NCBI RefSeq assembly: GCF_000971155.1
Contig: NZ_BBLX01000005.1
Coordinates: 62,001-126,000 of the forward strand
Direction of reading: 5' to 3'
From: Demequina maris
GTDB taxonomy: Bacteria; Actinomycetota; Actinomycetes; Actinomycetales; Demequinaceae
Length of the DNA stretch: 64,000 nt
Part shown: positions 11,171-21,756 of the stretch, in pieces
Position numbering within the stretch: the stretch's first letter is position 1
How the letters are laid out: every line of letters starts with the position of its first letter
The notes under the pieces: generated by a model
What the model was told of the DNA's origin: nothing
The model's input: the letters and a program-made list of their open reading frames with translations, nothing else
Databases searched by the model: none
Made by a program: the position numbers and the translations under genes

Positions 11171-11569
11171 ATGACGATGACTGACCCCATCGCAGACATG
11201 CTGACGCGTCTGCGCAACGCGAACGCGGCGTACCACGAGACCGTGTCGATGCCGCACTCCAAGCTCAAGGCGAACATCGCCAAGATCCTGGAGGCCGAGG
11301 GCTACATCTCCGGCTCCGCCACGGCGGACGCCGAGGTCGGCAAGACCCTCACCCTCACGCTGAAGTACGGCCCGAACCGCGAGCGCTCGCTCGCCGGCGT
11401 GCGCCGTGTGTCGAAGCCCGGCCTTCGCGTCTACGCGAAGTCCACGAACCTCCCCAAGGTTCTCGGCGGCCTCGGCGTGGCCATCCTGTCCACCTCCTCC
11501 GGTCTGCTGACGGACCGCGAGGCCGAGAAGAAGGGCGTCGGCGGCGAGGTCGTCGCGTTCGTCTGGTAA
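11171..11569 (+). CDS. rpsH: 30S ribosomal protein S8
   Basis: 132 residues from ATG 11171 ([18 protein letters not shown]). The longer frame upstream is inside rpsZ. S8 binds the central domain of 16S rRNA. The C-terminal [23 protein letters not shown] is diagnostic. In E. coli S8 is the translational repressor of the spc operon; no target hairpin was recognised here. Confidence 0.97.
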   Translation: MTMTDPIADMLTRLRNANAAYHETVSMPHSKLKANIAKILEAEGYISGSATADAEVGKTLTLTLKYGPNRERSLAGVRRVSKPGLRVYAKSTNLPKVLGGLGVAILSTSSGLLTDREAEKKGVGGEVVAFVW

Positions 11570-11590
11570 CCGGAAAGGAGAACGAGAGCA

Positions 11591-12127
11591 ATGTCCCGCA
11601 TTGGCAAGATCCCCGTTCCGGTTCCCGCCGGAGTGGATGTGACCATCGAAGGCGCCGACGTGATCGTGAAGGGCCCCAAGGGCTCGCTCACCCACACGGT
11701 CGCCGCTCCCATCACCGTGGAGAAGGGTGACGAGGGCCTCGAGGTCAAGCGCCCGAACGACGAGCGCGTCTCGAAGTCGCTCCACGGCCTCACCCGCACG
11801 CTCATCGCGAACATGGTGACGGGCGTCACCTCGGGTTACGAGAAGAAGCTCGAGATCGTCGGCACGGGTTACCGCGTCGCGCTCAAGGGCTCGGACCTCG
11901 AGTTCGCGCTCGGCTTCTCGCACCCCGTCGTGGTGACCCCGCCGGAGGGCATCACCTTCACGGTCGAGGGCCCCACCAAGTTCACCGTTGCCGGCATCAG
12001 CAAGCAGCAGGTCGGCGAGGTTGCGGCGAACATCCGCAAGATTCGCAAGCCCGAGCCGTACAAGGGCAAGGGTGTCCGCTACGCCGGCGAGCAGGTTCGC
12101 CGCAAGGCAGGAAAGACGGGTAAGTAA
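11591..12127 (+). CDS. rplF: 50S ribosomal protein L6
   Basis: 178 residues, two repeated L6 domains. L6 lies near the sarcin-ricin loop where translation factors bind. Start [17 protein letters not shown] and end [18 protein letters not shown] are standard. An AAGGAG site precedes ATG 11591. Confidence 0.98.
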   Translation: MSRIGKIPVPVPAGVDVTIEGADVIVKGPKGSLTHTVAAPITVEKGDEGLEVKRPNDERVSKSLHGLTRTLIANMVTGVTSGYEKKLEIVGTGYRVALKGSDLEFALGFSHPVVVTPPEGITFTVEGPTKFTVAGISKQQVGEVAANIRKIRKPEPYKGKGVRYAGEQVRRKAGKTGK

Positions 12128-12130
12128 GAC

Positions 12131-12502
12131 ATGGGTATCGCAATCAAGGGCAAGGGCAAGGCGATCTCGCGCAAGCGTCGCCACTTCCGCCTGCGCAAGA
12201 AGATCTCCGGCACCGCTGCTCGTCCCCGCCTCGTCGTCAGCCGGTCGTCGCGCCACATGGTCGCGCAGATCGTGGACGACACCCTCGGCAAGACCCTGGC
12301 GTCCGCGTCGACCCTCGAGGCCGACGTCCGCGCCATGGAGGGCGACAAGACCGCGAAGGCGTCGAAGGTCGGCCAGCTGGTCGCCGAGCGCGCCAAGGCC
12401 GCGGGCATCGAGGCCGTGGTCTTCGACCGTGGCGGCAACAAGTACCACGGCCGTGTCGCGGCCGTGGCCGACGGTGCCCGAGAGGCGGGCCTCGCCCTCT
12501 AG
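12131..12502 (+). CDS. rplR: 50S ribosomal protein L18
   Basis: 123 residues. L18 binds 5S r[21 protein letters not shown] and [21 protein letters not shown] are conserved. The basic N-terminus (about 25 residues) is the rRNA-binding arm. It is three bases after rplF. Confidence 0.98.
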   Translation: MGIAIKGKGKAISRKRRHFRLRKKISGTAARPRLVVSRSSRHMVAQIVDDTLGKTLASASTLEADVRAMEGDKTAKASKVGQLVAERAKAAGIEAVVFDRGGNKYHGRVAAVADGAREAGLAL

Positions 12503-12525
12503 GGCGCGGCCAGGAGTGAGGAATT

Positions 12526-13095
12526 ATGGCTGACAACAACAGCGGCCGTCGGGGCGGTAACCGCCGCGACAACGAGCCGGAGAACAAGTTCGTCGAGCGC
12601 GTCGTCACCATCAACCGCGTCGCCAAGGTCGTGAAGGGCGGTCGTCGCTTCAGCTTCACCGCGCTCGTGGTCGTCGGTGACGGCGAGGGCAACGTCGGCA
12701 TCGGCTACGGCAAGGCGAAGGAGGTGCCGGCCGCGATCTCGAAGGGTGTCGAGGAGGCCAAGCGCAACTTCTTCCGCGTCCCGCGCATCCAGGGCACCAT
12801 CCCGCACGCCGTGCAGGGTGAGGCCGCCGCGGGCGTCGTGTTCCTGCGCCCCGCGTCGCCGGGTACCGGTGTGATCGCCGGTGGTCCGGTGCGCGCCGTG
12901 CTCGAGTGCGCCGGCATCCACGACGTGCTGAGCAAGTCGCTCGGCTCGTCCAACGCGATCAACATCGTGCACGCGACCGTCGACGCCCTCAAGCGCCTCG
13001 AGCGCCCCGAGGCCGTCGCGGCCCGTCGCGGCAAGGCCGTGGAGGACGTGGCCCCGGCCGCGATGCTCCGCGCCCAGGCAGCGGGGGTGAAGTAG
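12526..13095 (+). CDS. rpsE: 30S ribosomal protein S5
   Basis: 189 residues. S5 lies at the mRNA entry and affects decoding accuracy. The double-stranded-RNA-binding fold shows as [21 protein letters not shown], followed by the C-terminal domain [15 protein letters not shown]. The first 20 residues are a polar extension. SD-like AGGAG precedes ATG 12526. Confidence 0.98.
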   Translation: MADNNSGRRGGNRRDNEPENKFVERVVTINRVAKVVKGGRRFSFTALVVVGDGEGNVGIGYGKAKEVPAAISKGVEEAKRNFFRVPRIQGTIPHAVQGEAAAGVVFLRPASPGTGVIAGGPVRAVLECAGIHDVLSKSLGSSNAINIVHATVDALKRLERPEAVAARRGKAVEDVAPAAMLRAQAAGVK

Positions 13096-13097
13096 TC

Positions 13098-13280
13098 ATG
13101 GCACGACTGAAGGTCGTTCAGAAGAAGTCGGCGATCGGCACGAAGCCGCAGCACCGCGAGACCCTGCGGTCGCTCGGCCTCAAGCGCATCGGCGACATCG
13201 TCGTCAAGGAGGACCGTCCCGAGATCCGCGGGATGGTCAAGGCGGTGGACCACCTGGTCACCGTTGAGGAGGTTGACTGA
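13098..13280 (+). CDS. rpmD: 50S ribosomal protein L30
   Basis: 60 residues from ATG 13098. [20 protein letters not shown] is the L30 ferredoxin-like start and [13 protein letters not shown] its end. The stop TGA overlaps the rplO start ATG (TGATG at 13278-13282). Confidence 0.97.
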   Translation: MARLKVVQKKSAIGTKPQHRETLRSLGLKRIGDIVVKEDRPEIRGMVKAVDHLVTVEEVD

Positions 13281-13945
13281 TGGCTGAGGCCAAGAAGTCG
13301 GCGGACGAGACCGCCGAGAAGGCTGCTCCCGCCAAGAAGCCGGCCGCCAAGAAGGCTCCGGCGAAGGCTGCGGCCGACAAGCCCGCTGCCGCGAAGAAGC
13401 CCGCCGCCAAGAAGGCTGCGACCGACGAGGCCAAGCCGGCCGCCAAGAAGCCGGCCGCCAAGAAGGCCGAGCCCAAGGTGGAGGAGCCCGCGGAGAAGGT
13501 GGCGACCCTCAAGGTCCACCACCTCCGTCCGGCCCCCGGCTCGCACACCAAGAAGACCCGCGTGGGTCGTGGTGAGGCGTCCAAGGGCAAGACCGCGGGT
13601 CGCGGCACCAAGGGCACGGGTGCCCGCTACCAGGTTCCGGAGCGCTTCGAGGGTGGCCAGACGCCCATCCACATGCGCATCCCGAAGCTGCGCGGCTTCA
13701 AGAGCCCGTTCAAGGTGTACTACCAGGTCGTCAACGTGGGCCAGCTCTCCGAGCTGTTCCCCAAGGGCGGCGAGGTCACCAAGGCCGACCTCGTGGCGAA
13801 GGGTGCGGTCCGCCGCAACCAGCCCGTGAAGGTCCTGGGTGAGGGCGAGATCTCCGTCAAGGTGACGCTCGTCGACGCCGACAAGGTCTCGCAGTCCGCG
13901 AAGACCAAGATCGAGGCCGCTGGCGGCTCGGTCAACGAGGGCTAG
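13280..13945 (+). CDS. rplO: 50S ribosomal protein L15 with long lysine/alanine-rich N-terminal extension
   Basis: 221 residues; the family core is about 145-150. The core begins near residue 75 ([13 protein letters not shown]), followed by [19 protein letters not shown] and a complete C-terminal part. The first 70 or so residues are repeats of the type PAAKK, highly basic and low in complexity, resembling histone H1 tails. The ATG is coupled to rpmD, no better internal start with a ribosome-binding site was seen, and the extension keeps the same codon use, so it is probably translated. Its role is unknown; extra rRNA contact is an inference. Last gene of the S10-spc block. Confidence 0.95.
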   Translation: MAEAKKSADETAEKAAPAKKPAAKKAPAKAAADKPAAAKKPAAKKAATDEAKPAAKKPAAKKAEPKVEEPAEKVATLKVHHLRPAPGSHTKKTRVGRGEASKGKTAGRGTKGTGARYQVPERFEGGQTPIHMRIPKLRGFKSPFKVYYQVVNVGQLSELFPKGGEVTKADLVAKGAVRRNQPVKVLGEGEISVKVTLVDADKVSQSAKTKIEAAGGSVNEG

Positions 13946-13956
13946 AAGATGATCGC

Positions 13957-13986
13957 ACCGGGCCCGTCCGAACGGACGGGCCCGGT
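13957..13986 (+). terminator. terminator after rplO
   Basis: A perfect 13-bp stem (13957-13969 with 13974-13986) with loop GAAC, starting 12 bases after the rplO stop. A TATCCT box follows at 13990-13995, which could be the -10 of a separate secY promoter. Partial readthrough into secY is also possible. Confidence 0.8.
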
Positions 13987-14025
13987 CGCGTATCCTCTAC
14001 CTGTTCTATTTTCCATGGAGGATCA

Positions 14026-15323
<1,298 letters not shown>

Positions 15324-15324
<1 letters not shown>

Positions 15325-15887
15325 TGCGTGCAGTACTCCTCGGTCCTCCCGGTGCTGGCAAGGGCACCCAGGCCGCCCGTCTCACGGAGCGCTTCGGCGT
15401 CCCCGCGATCTCGACCGGCGACATCTTCCGCGCGAACGTCAAGGGCGGCACCCCGCTCGGCGTCAAGGCGCAGGAGTACATGAACGCGGGCCAGCTGGTC
15501 CCCGACGAGGTGACCAACGCCATGGTGCGTGCCCGCCTCGCGGAGGACGATGCGGCGCAGGGCTTCCTGCTCGACGGCTACCCGCGCAACCCCGAGCAGG
15601 CGGTCGAGCTCGACTCGATGCTGGCCGACCTGGGCGTCGAGCTCGACGTGGCGATCGAGATCACCGCGGACTTCGACGAGGTCACCGTGCGCCTCCTCAA
15701 GCGCGCCGAGATCGAGGGCCGCGCCGACGACACCGAGCCGGTGATCCGCAAGCGCCTCGAGGTCTACGCGACCTCGACGGCGCCGCTGACCGCGTTCTAC
15801 GCGGGCCGCGGCCTGCTGGTCCAGGTCGACGGCCTGGGTGAGATCGACGAGGTCACCGAGCGCCTCGTCGCCGCCGTCGCGCGCTGA
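15324..15887 (+). CDS. adk: adenylate kinase, short-lid form
   Basis: 187 residues. The enzyme interconverts ATP plus AMP with two ADP. The P-loop GPPGAGKGT is at residues 7-15 and the AMP site DGYPRN is in the middle. The lid between RAEIEGRADD and the C-terminus is short and has no zinc cysteines, the usual actinobacterial form. Start overlaps the secY stop. It carries the first copy in the window of the GGACGATGCG motif (15545), read as Glu-Asp-Asp-Ala. Confidence 0.97.
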
Positions 15888-15892
15888 CCCGC

Positions 15893-16702
15893 ATGGCCGG
15901 GCGCATCGAGCTCAAGACCCGCGAGGAGATGCGGGTCATGGCGCAGGCCGGCGTGATCGTGCAGCGCGCGCTCGCCGCCGCCCGTGCCGCGTGCGTGCCC
16001 GGCGCGACCACCGCGGACGCCGACACGGCGGCCGCCCGCGTGATCGCGGAGGCCGGTGCGACGTCGAACTTCCTCGGCTACCAGGGCTTCCCGGCGACCG
16101 CGTGCGTGTCCGTCAACGAGGAGGTCGTCCACGGCATCCCGGGCCACCGCGTGATCGCCGAGGGCGACCTCGTCTCGATCGACTGCGGCGCGATCGTCGA
16201 CGGCTGGCACGGCGACAGCGCGGTGTCCTTCATCGTGGGCGAGCCCGCCTCGCGGGCCGACGTCGCGCTGGTGCGGACCACGGAGAAGGCGCTGTGGGCC
16301 GGCATCGCCGCCCTCGCCACGGCCGACCGCGTGTCGGACGTCTCCGCGGCGATCGAGGACGTCGCCGACGAGGCGGGCCTCCACCCGCTCGAGGGCTACG
16401 TGGGCCACGGCATCGGCACCGCCATGCACATGGAGCCGGACGTCCCCAACTACCGCGTGCGCGGGCGCAGCCCGCGGGTGCGCCCGGGGATGTGCCTCGC
16501 GCTCGAGCCGATGCTCGTGATCGGCACCCCGGACTCCGCCATCCTCAACGACGAGTGGACCGTCGTGTCCCTCGACGGCTCGCGCGCCGCGCACTGGGAG
16601 CACTCCGTCGCGGTGCACGAGGACGGCATCTGGGTGCTCACGTCGGAGGACGGCGGCGCCGCCAAGCTCGCGCCGCTCGGCGTCACGCCCGTCGCGCCGT
16701 AG
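15893..16702 (+). CDS. map: methionine aminopeptidase, type I
   Basis: 269 residues. It removes the N-terminal methionine of new proteins. Metal ligands are visible in DCGAIVDGWHGD and, later, GYVGHGIGTAMHMEP and LALEPMLVIG. KTREEMRVMAQAG opens the catalytic domain. It lies five bases after adk, completing secY-adk-map. In most relatives infA follows closely; here a 2-kb insert with three repeat proteins intervenes. Confidence 0.97.
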   Translation: MAGRIELKTREEMRVMAQAGVIVQRALAAARAACVPGATTADADTAAARVIAEAGATSNFLGYQGFPATACVSVNEEVVHGIPGHRVIAEGDLVSIDCGAIVDGWHGDSAVSFIVGEPASRADVALVRTTEKALWAGIAALATADRVSDVSAAIEDVADEAGLHPLEGYVGHGIGTAMHMEPDVPNYRVRGRSPRVRPGMCLALEPMLVIGTPDSAILNDEWTVVSLDGSRAAHWEHSVAVHEDGIWVLTSEDGGAAKLAPLGVTPVAP

Positions 16703-16845
16703 TCGCCGCACGACATCACCCCTGGTGTGGTCCACTCCACACCTGTTCACGCAGTCGTTACCTCACCGGCATTCCGGCGCAAAACCCACGGGTTAGCGTC
16801 GCCTCAGCCGGCGCTCCGGACGCCGGCACGCTGAGGAGGGGCGCC

Positions 16846-17463
16846 ATGGCGCGAGGGTTTTCCTATGCACCGGGGGCGAGCGCGGACGTCGACGAGGCCT
16901 CCGCGCCCGGCCTGACCAAGGAACGGATCCAGGAGCTGGGCGGGTCCCGCAACGCGCTCGTGCGCGAGGCGGTCGCCGCGCGCGAGGACTGCCCGTTCGG
17001 CCTCATGGTCACCCTGGCGCACGACCACGTCGTGCCGGTCCGTGCCGCCATGGCGGCGAACCCCAAGGTCCTGCACTCGATCCTCGACTACCTGTCGCAC
17101 GACCGGCAGGTCGCCGTGCTCTGCGCCGTCGCGGGCAACCCCTCGGCCGGGCAGGACATCCTCGAGGCGCTGGCCGCCCACCGCAAGGGCGAGGTGCGCG
17201 GTGCTGCCGCGGCGGCGCTGGACGCGCGCGCCGCACGCACCGACGTCGCCGACCACACCCCCGAGCTGCGCGACCGTGTCTTCGAGGAGTCGCAGGCGCG
17301 CCGCGAGGCGATGCTCGCGCAGGCCGCCGAGAGCAGCCTCGAGGCCGCGGCGGACGAGGCCATGGAGGCGGCCGACCCCGCCGCCGATGCCGCCGAGCCG
17401 CTGCCGTCCCGCCCCACGCGCAGCGCGCCCGTGCGCGGGTTCCGGCCTCCCGTCGACGTCTAG
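16846..17463 (+). CDS. variant leucine-rich-repeat protein A
   Basis: 205 residues from ATG 16846, with GAGGAGG at 16832-16838. Residues about 30-135 form three to four helical units of roughly 24 residues of the LRV type (HxxPxVRxAVAxR-DCPxG-LxHD). The signature EDCPFGLMVTLAHDHVVPVR matches the two proteins downstream. The last 70 residues are acidic and alanine-rich, probably a helix or disordered. No signal peptide or membrane segment, so cytosolic. LRV/HEAT-like folds usually bind proteins; no catalytic motif is present. A 7-bp inverted repeat (GGTGTGG/CCACACC, 16724-16743) precedes it and may terminate map or bind a regulator. Confidence 0.8.
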   Translation: MARGFSYAPGASADVDEASAPGLTKERIQELGGSRNALVREAVAAREDCPFGLMVTLAHDHVVPVRAAMAANPKVLHSILDYLSHDRQVAVLCAVAGNPSAGQDILEALAAHRKGEVRGAAAAALDARAARTDVADHTPELRDRVFEESQARREAMLAQAAESSLEAAADEAMEAADPAADAAEPLPSRPTRSAPVRGFRPPVDV

Positions 17464-17573
17464 CGCGGTCGCCACCCGACATTCGTCGGACCTTCACCCG
17501 CCCGTCACCTGCGCGTCAGCGGTTGCTCACCGCGACCCCCTAGCCTCGCGGGAATCGAGACGGGGAGGTGGCG

Positions 17574-18167
17574 GTGGCCGACGACGGCTGGTCGCGCGCG
17601 TTGATGGCGGCATCCGGGGTGCCGGTCGCGGGCGAGGCCCGCGACGACGGCCTCCGGGCGGTCGTCATGGAGGCCCGCGCCGACGGGCTGCCGCGCTCCC
17701 GCATCCTCGAGCTCGCGCAGCACCGCGAGCCCGCCGTCCGGGAGGCGGTGGCCTCCCGCCCCGACTGCCCGCTGGGCATGCAGGCCTCGCTCGCGCACGA
17801 CCGCCGCACCTCCGTGCGGGTCGCGCTCGCCGCCGGGCCCGGCCTGGCCGGGGCGATCGCCGGCGTGCTCGCCAAGGACCGCGAGCTCTCGGTCCTGAAG
17901 GCCCTGGCGCGCAACTCCGCGACCCCGCGCCACGTGCTGGAGCGGCTCGCGGCGCATCGTCGCGAGGACGTCGCCCGGCTCGCGCAGCGCTCGCTGGACG
18001 GCGTCGTGCTGACGGCCTCACGCGCGCAGGTCGCGGAGCTCGAGGACCGCCCGCGGGCCCGGGACGGCGCCACGGAGGAGCGTTCGCCGGTGGGGGACAG
18101 GGTGGACCGGGTGCTCGCGCCGAGGCCGTCCGTGCCGCCTCGCGACGGCGCCGGACCGGCACGCTGA
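17574..18167 (+). CDS. variant leucine-rich-repeat protein B
   Basis: 197 residues from GTG 17574; GGGGAGG at 17562-17568 fits this start better than the in-frame GTG six bases earlier. Repeats run from about residue 40 to 145 with the same signature (RPDCPLGMQASLAHD), then ELSVLKALARNS and a last unit ending HRREDVARLAQRSL. The C-terminal 45 residues are charged and look disordered. It is a paralogue of its neighbours on both sides. Function unknown; a role near the translation genes is only a positional inference. Confidence 0.78.
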   Translation: MADDGWSRALMAASGVPVAGEARDDGLRAVVMEARADGLPRSRILELAQHREPAVREAVASRPDCPLGMQASLAHDRRTSVRVALAAGPGLAGAIAGVLAKDRELSVLKALARNSATPRHVLERLAAHRREDVARLAQRSLDGVVLTASRAQVAELEDRPRARDGATEERSPVGDRVDRVLAPRPSVPPRDGAGPAR

Positions 18168-18306
18168 CATCCCTGGCAGCCCCGGGGAATGCGCGTCCCG
18201 TGTGTCACGAAGATGACGTGATGTCTGATTCCTCACAGAGATTTGACCCGCTGCGCCGCACCTCCGGAAGATACTTGGCAAAACGATGACCGGTGGGAGG
18301 TACGCA

Positions 18307-18612
18307 GTGGTGGTTCCGGCCAGTGGGGCGTCCGAGGACGTGGCGCGCGCGCTCGACCCTGAGATCTCCGGCTCCGCGCTCCTGCCGCTCGCGGTGCATC
18401 GCGACCCGCAGGTGCGGGCCGCCGTCGCCGCCCGCAGCGACTGCCCGATGGGTGCGCTCGTGTCGCTCGGGCACGACGCGAACCTCGATGTGCTGAGCGC
18501 CCTGCTCGGCAACGCGCGCACGCCGTCCTCGGTGGTGCGCCGGCTCGCCGACCACCGCGACCCGCGCATCTCGGGGATCGCGGTCCAGCGTCTCCGCAAC
18601 GCCTTCCGGTAG
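18307..18612 (+). CDS. variant leucine-rich-repeat protein C (short)
   Basis: 101 residues if the GTG at 18307 is used; GGGAGG at 18295-18300 sits six bases before it. An upstream ATG at 18286 lacks a site and would add seven residues. The protein is essentially two to three LRV units: [16 protein letters not shown], then [14 protein letters not shown], then [17 protein letters not shown]. It is the shortest of three tandem paralogues and has no tail. A TTGACC sequence at 18243-18248 may belong to its promoter, but the spacing to any -10 is poor. Confidence 0.75.
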   Translation: MVVPASGASEDVARALDPEISGSALLPLAVHRDPQVRAAVAARSDCPMGALVSLGHDANLDVLSALLGNARTPSSVVRRLADHRDPRISGIAVQRLRNAFR

Positions 18613-18662
18613 GCTCGGGGCAGGCAGCGGCGTCCCCGCCGCGCGATGGTGCGCGGGCCGGC

Positions 18663-18691
18663 TTGAGACGCGCGGCAGATTGCCGTATAGT
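18663..18691 (+). promoter_or_regulatory. promoter of the infA operon
   Basis: TTGAGA at 18663-18668, a 17-base spacer, and TATAGT at 18686-18691. This is a near-ideal primary sigma factor promoter. It lies 57 bases before infA, so infA to truA is transcribed apart from map and the repeat genes. The same TTGAGA with a 17-base spacer occurs before rplM. Confidence 0.82.
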
Positions 18692-18748
18692 TTTCCGTTG
18701 GGCGTTTTTGCGCGCCCTCATTCCCTGTCAACCAACGTTAGCGGAGTA

Positions 18749-18970
18749 ATGGCCAAGAAAGACGGAGTCATCGAGGTCGAGGGCGTGGTGGTGGAAGCAC
18801 TGCCGAACGCATCGTTCCGAGTGGAGCTGACGAACGGGCACCTGGTGCTCGCTCACATCTCCGGCAAGATGCGCCAGCACTACATCAGGATCCTCCCCGA
18901 GGACCGCGTGGTGGTGGAGCTCAGCCCCTATGACCTGTCCCGCGGCCGCATCGTCTACCGCTACAAGTGA
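18749..18970 (+). CDS. infA: translation initiation factor IF-1
   Basis: 73 residues from ATG 18749 after GCGGAG. IF-1 blocks the A site during initiation. [20 protein letters not shown] and the OB-fold end [12 protein letters not shown] are nearly invariant. Extra sequence upstream in the same frame crosses the promoter and is not coding. Confidence 0.98.
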   Translation: MAKKDGVIEVEGVVVEALPNASFRVELTNGHLVLAHISGKMRQHYIRILPEDRVVVELSPYDLSRGRIVYRYK

Positions 18971-19018
18971 GCCGCCGTCCGAGCGCACCCGTGCGCGACG
19001 ACGACGCAGGAAAGAACC

Positions 19019-19132
19019 ATGAAGGTTAAGCCCAGCGTCAAGCCCATCTGCGACAAGTGCAAGGTGATCCGACGCAATGGCCGTGTGATGGTCATCTGCG
19101 AGAACCTGCGCCACAAGCAGCGTCAGGGCTAG
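19019..19132 (+). CDS. rpmJ: 50S ribosomal protein L36, zinc form
   Basis: 37 residues, starting [17 protein letters not shown]. The zinc ligands are Cys11, Cys14, Cys27 and His33, so this is the zinc-containing form. It begins 48 bases after infA, preceded by CAGGAAAG. This is a small gene easily missed by length cut-offs, but the match to L36 is complete. Confidence 0.95.
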   Translation: MKVKPSVKPICDKCKVIRRNGRVMVICENLRHKQRQG

Positions 19133-19172
19133 ACACCCCCGTCTCATCCTCGTTCGACCATATGCATCAAAC

Positions 19173-19192
19173 CCCCGGCTCGGAGGCCGGGG
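19173..19192 (+). other. small hairpin in the rpmJ-rpsM gap
   Basis: A 7-bp GC stem (19173-19179 with 19186-19192) with a 6-base loop lies in the 127-base spacer between rpmJ and rpsM. It could be a weak attenuator or a target for autoregulation. No downstream T-run is present, and nothing else was seen in the gap. Confidence 0.35.
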
Positions 19193-19259
19193 CCCGCACC
19201 AGACAACTGCGGGGCGGTCGAGCGTCAGACCTCCGACTACTGATGGAGTAGAACCAGCA

Positions 19260-19628
19260 ATGGCACGCATCGTCGGTGTCGACATCCCGCGCGACAAGCG
19301 CATGGTGATCGCACTTACCTACATCTACGGCGTCGGCCGCACCCGCGCCGAGCAGATCCTCGCAGCCACCGGCATCAGCCCGGACCTGCGCGTCAAGGAC
19401 GCGAACGACGACCAGCTCGTCGCGATCCGTGACTACATCGAGGCCAACTTCACCGTCGAGGGCGACCTGCGCCGCGAGGTGACCGCCGACATCCGCCGCA
19501 AGGTCGAGATCGGCAACTACCAGGGTCTCCGCCACCGCCGCGGCATGCCCGTCCGTGGTCAGCGCACCAAGACCAACGCCCGCACCCGCAAGGGCCGCAA
19601 GAAGACCGTCGCCGGAAAGAAGAAGTAA
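19260..19628 (+). CDS. rpsM: 30S ribosomal protein S13
   Basis: 122 residues. S13 forms intersubunit bridges with L5 and contacts P-site t[23 protein letters not shown] and [20 protein letters not shown] are diagnostic. TGATGGAG lies upstream of ATG 19260. It is followed after three bases by rpsK. Confidence 0.98.
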   Translation: MARIVGVDIPRDKRMVIALTYIYGVGRTRAEQILAATGISPDLRVKDANDDQLVAIRDYIEANFTVEGDLRREVTADIRRKVEIGNYQGLRHRRGMPVRGQRTKTNARTRKGRKKTVAGKKK

Positions 19629-19631
19629 GAC

Positions 19632-20021
19632 ATGGCCGCTCCTACTCGCAAGCCGCGCAAGAAGATCAAGAAGACCGTCGCGCACGGTCAGGCGCACATC
19701 AAGTCCACCTTCAACAACACGATCATCTCGATCACGGACCCCTCGGGCGCCGTGGTGTCGTGGTCGTCCTCCGGCCAGGTGGGCTTCAAGGGTTCGCGCA
19801 AGTCGACCCCCTACGCCGCGCAGATGGCCGCCGAGGCCGCCGCTCGCCGTGCGCAGGACGCCGGCATGAGCAAGGTCGACGTGTTCGTCAAGGGCCCGGG
19901 CTCGGGCCGCGACACCGCGATCCGCTCGCTCACGGCCGCCGGCCTCGAGGTGACCTCCATCAAGGACGTCACCCCGCAGGCCCACAACGGCTGCCGTCCG
20001 CCGAAGCGCCGCCGCAACTAG
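19632..20021 (+). CDS. rpsK: 30S ribosomal protein S11
   Basis: 129 residues. S11 lies on the 30S platform near the E site. [21 protein letters not shown] and the end [16 protein letters not shown] are nearly invariant. In many actinobacteria rpsD would follow, but here rpoA is next, as in Streptomyces, so S4 must be encoded elsewhere. Confidence 0.98.
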   Translation: MAAPTRKPRKKIKKTVAHGQAHIKSTFNNTIISITDPSGAVVSWSSSGQVGFKGSRKSTPYAAQMAAEAAARRAQDAGMSKVDVFVKGPGSGRDTAIRSLTAAGLEVTSIKDVTPQAHNGCRPPKRRRN

Positions 20022-20028
20022 CACGCCC

Positions 20029-20081
20029 GCGCGGGTCCAGCCCGCGCACCCGGTCGCGGGTCGGTGCTTCGCATCGGCCCG
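20029..20081 (+). other. tandem hairpins between rpsK and rpoA
   Basis: Two stems: 20029-20035 with 20041-20047 (7 bp, loop TCCAG), and 20057-20067 with 20071-20081 (11 bp including two G-U pairs, loop TTC). They fill the place where rpsD is found in other genomes. They may attenuate transcription into rpoA or mark an old deletion. Confidence 0.5.
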
Positions 20082-20177
20082 TGGCCGCCCCCATTTCCAG
20101 CTTCTGGCCCCTGCCGGACCTATCCCGGCCGGGAACTCTCGAGCATCAGATAGCGGGTGCTCGGAAAGGAAACAACC

Positions 20178-21164
20178 GTGCTGATCGCACAGCGTCCCAC
20201 GCTGACCGAGAAGGTCATCTCGGAGAACCGTTCGCAGTTCTCGCTCAAGCCGCTCGAGCCGGGCTTCGGCTACACGCTCGGCAACTCGCTCCGCCGCACG
20301 CTGCTGTCGTCCATCCCGGGCGCGGCCGTGACGTCGGTGCGCTTCGAGGGCGTCCTCCACGAGTTCACCACCATCGACGGGGTGAAGGAGGACGTGACCG
20401 AGATCCTGCTCAACCTCAAGAACCTCGTGGTCTCGTCGGAGAACGACGAGCCCGTCGTGATGTACCTGCGCAAGTCGGGCGCGGGCGTCGTCACCGGTGC
20501 TGACATCCAGCCCCCGGCCGGCGTCGAGATCCACAACCCGGACCTCCACATCGCGACCCTCAACGCGAAGGCGAAGTTCGAGGTGGAGCTCACGGTCGAG
20601 CGCGGTCGCGGCTACGTGCCCGCGGCGATGAACAAGAGCTACGACGCGGAGATCGGTCAGATCCCCGTCGACTCGATCTACTCGCCCGTCCTCAAGGTGA
20701 CCTACAAGGTCGAGGCCACCCGTGTCGCGCAGCGCACGGACTTCGACGAGCTGGTCATCGACGTCGAGACGAAGTCCTCGATCTCGCCGCGCGACGCCGT
20801 CGCGTCCGCCGGCGCGACGCTCGTCGAGCTGTTCTCGCTCGCGCGTGGCCTCAACGAGGCCGCCGAGGGCATCGAGATCGGCCCGTCGGACACGGACGAG
20901 TCGCTCGAGGAGGACTACAACCAGCCGATCGAGGAGCTCAACCTCACGCAGCGGTCGTACAACTGCCTCAAGCGCGAGGGCATCCACACGGTTGGCGAGC
21001 TCACGGCGCGCTCCGAGGCGGACCTCATGGACATCCGCAACTTCGGCCAGAAGTCGATCACCGAGGTGAAGGAGAAGCTCGCCGAGCTGGGCTTCTCCCT
21101 CAAGGACAGCGCCGTCGAGTACGACAGCGGCTCGTCCGTCTACTTCTCGGGCAGCGACGAGTAA
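20178..21164 (+). CDS. rpoA: DNA-directed RNA polymerase subunit alpha
   Basis: 328 residues from GTG 20178, with GGAAAGGA at 20163-20170. The N-terminal dimerisation domain includes [20 protein letters not shown]. The C-terminal domain, about residues 240-315 ([42 protein letters not shown]), binds UP elements and activators. A longer upstream frame is ignored because the ribosome-binding site fixes the start. Confidence 0.98.
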   Translation: MLIAQRPTLTEKVISENRSQFSLKPLEPGFGYTLGNSLRRTLLSSIPGAAVTSVRFEGVLHEFTTIDGVKEDVTEILLNLKNLVVSSENDEPVVMYLRKSGAGVVTGADIQPPAGVEIHNPDLHIATLNAKAKFEVELTVERGRGYVPAAMNKSYDAEIGQIPVDSIYSPVLKVTYKVEATRVAQRTDFDELVIDVETKSSISPRDAVASAGATLVELFSLARGLNEAAEGIEIGPSDTDESLEEDYNQPIEELNLTQRSYNCLKREGIHTVGELTARSEADLMDIRNFGQKSITEVKEKLAELGFSLKDSAVEYDSGSSVYFSGSDE

Positions 21165-21182
21165 CAAGGAGAATTCTCAATC

Positions 21183-21716
21183 ATGCCTACCCCCACCAAG
21201 GGTGCCCGCCTGGGCGGCGGTCCCGCGCACGAGCGTCAGATGCTCGCGAACCTTTCGCAGAGCCTCTTCGAGCACGGCCGCATCACCACCACCGTGACCA
21301 AGGCCAAGCGCCTGCGCCCGCACGCCGAGCGTCTCATCACCTTCGCGAAGCGCGGCGACCTCGCCTCGCGCCGCAAGGTGCTCGGGATCCTCTCGGACAA
21401 GGGCGTCGTCCACAAGCTCTTCAGCGAGATCGGCCCCGGCTTCGCCGAGCGTGACGGCGGCTACACCCGCATCACCAAGACCGGCTACCGCAAGGGCGAC
21501 AACGCCCCCATGGCCGTGATCGAGCTCGTCGAGTTCGGCGCGCCCGCCAAGAAGGCCGTCGCCAAGGAGGCCGAGAAGGCCACCAAGAAGGCTGCGCCGA
21601 AGAAGGCCGAGAAGGTCGAGGAGGCGCCCGTCGCCGAGGAGACCGTCGAGGAGACCGCCGTCGAGGCCGAGGCCGCCGAGGCCCCCGCCGCCGACGAGGC
21701 CGCCGAGACCAAGTAA
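21183..21716 (+). CDS. rplQ: 50S ribosomal protein L17 with acidic alanine-rich tail
   Basis: 177 residues against about 120 for the core. The core runs to near residue 118 and includes [26 protein letters not shown]. It is followed by 55-60 residues of Ala, Glu, Lys and Val repeats. The tail starts basic ([16 protein letters not shown]) and ends strongly acidic. Such tails are frequent in actinobacterial L17. AAGGAG precedes ATG 21183. Confidence 0.97.
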   Translation: MPTPTKGARLGGGPAHERQMLANLSQSLFEHGRITTTVTKAKRLRPHAERLITFAKRGDLASRRKVLGILSDKGVVHKLFSEIGPGFAERDGGYTRITKTGYRKGDNAPMAVIELVEFGAPAKKAVAKEAEKATKKAAPKKAEKVEEAPVAEETVEETAVEAEAAEAPAADEAAETK

Positions 21717-21756
21717 CCCTCGCCTTCCATCAAGGCAACCCGAGGCGGGTCCGCAC

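Noticed and set aside
13340..13480. Tandem DNA repeats in the 5' part of rplO as a possible mobile or satellite repeat
   Set aside because: They are explained by in-frame PAAKK coding repeats with irregular third bases.
18243..18275. TTGACC with GATACT as a promoter for the third repeat protein
   Set aside because: The spacer is about 21 bases, too long for a normal primary sigma factor promoter. Left as a possibility only.
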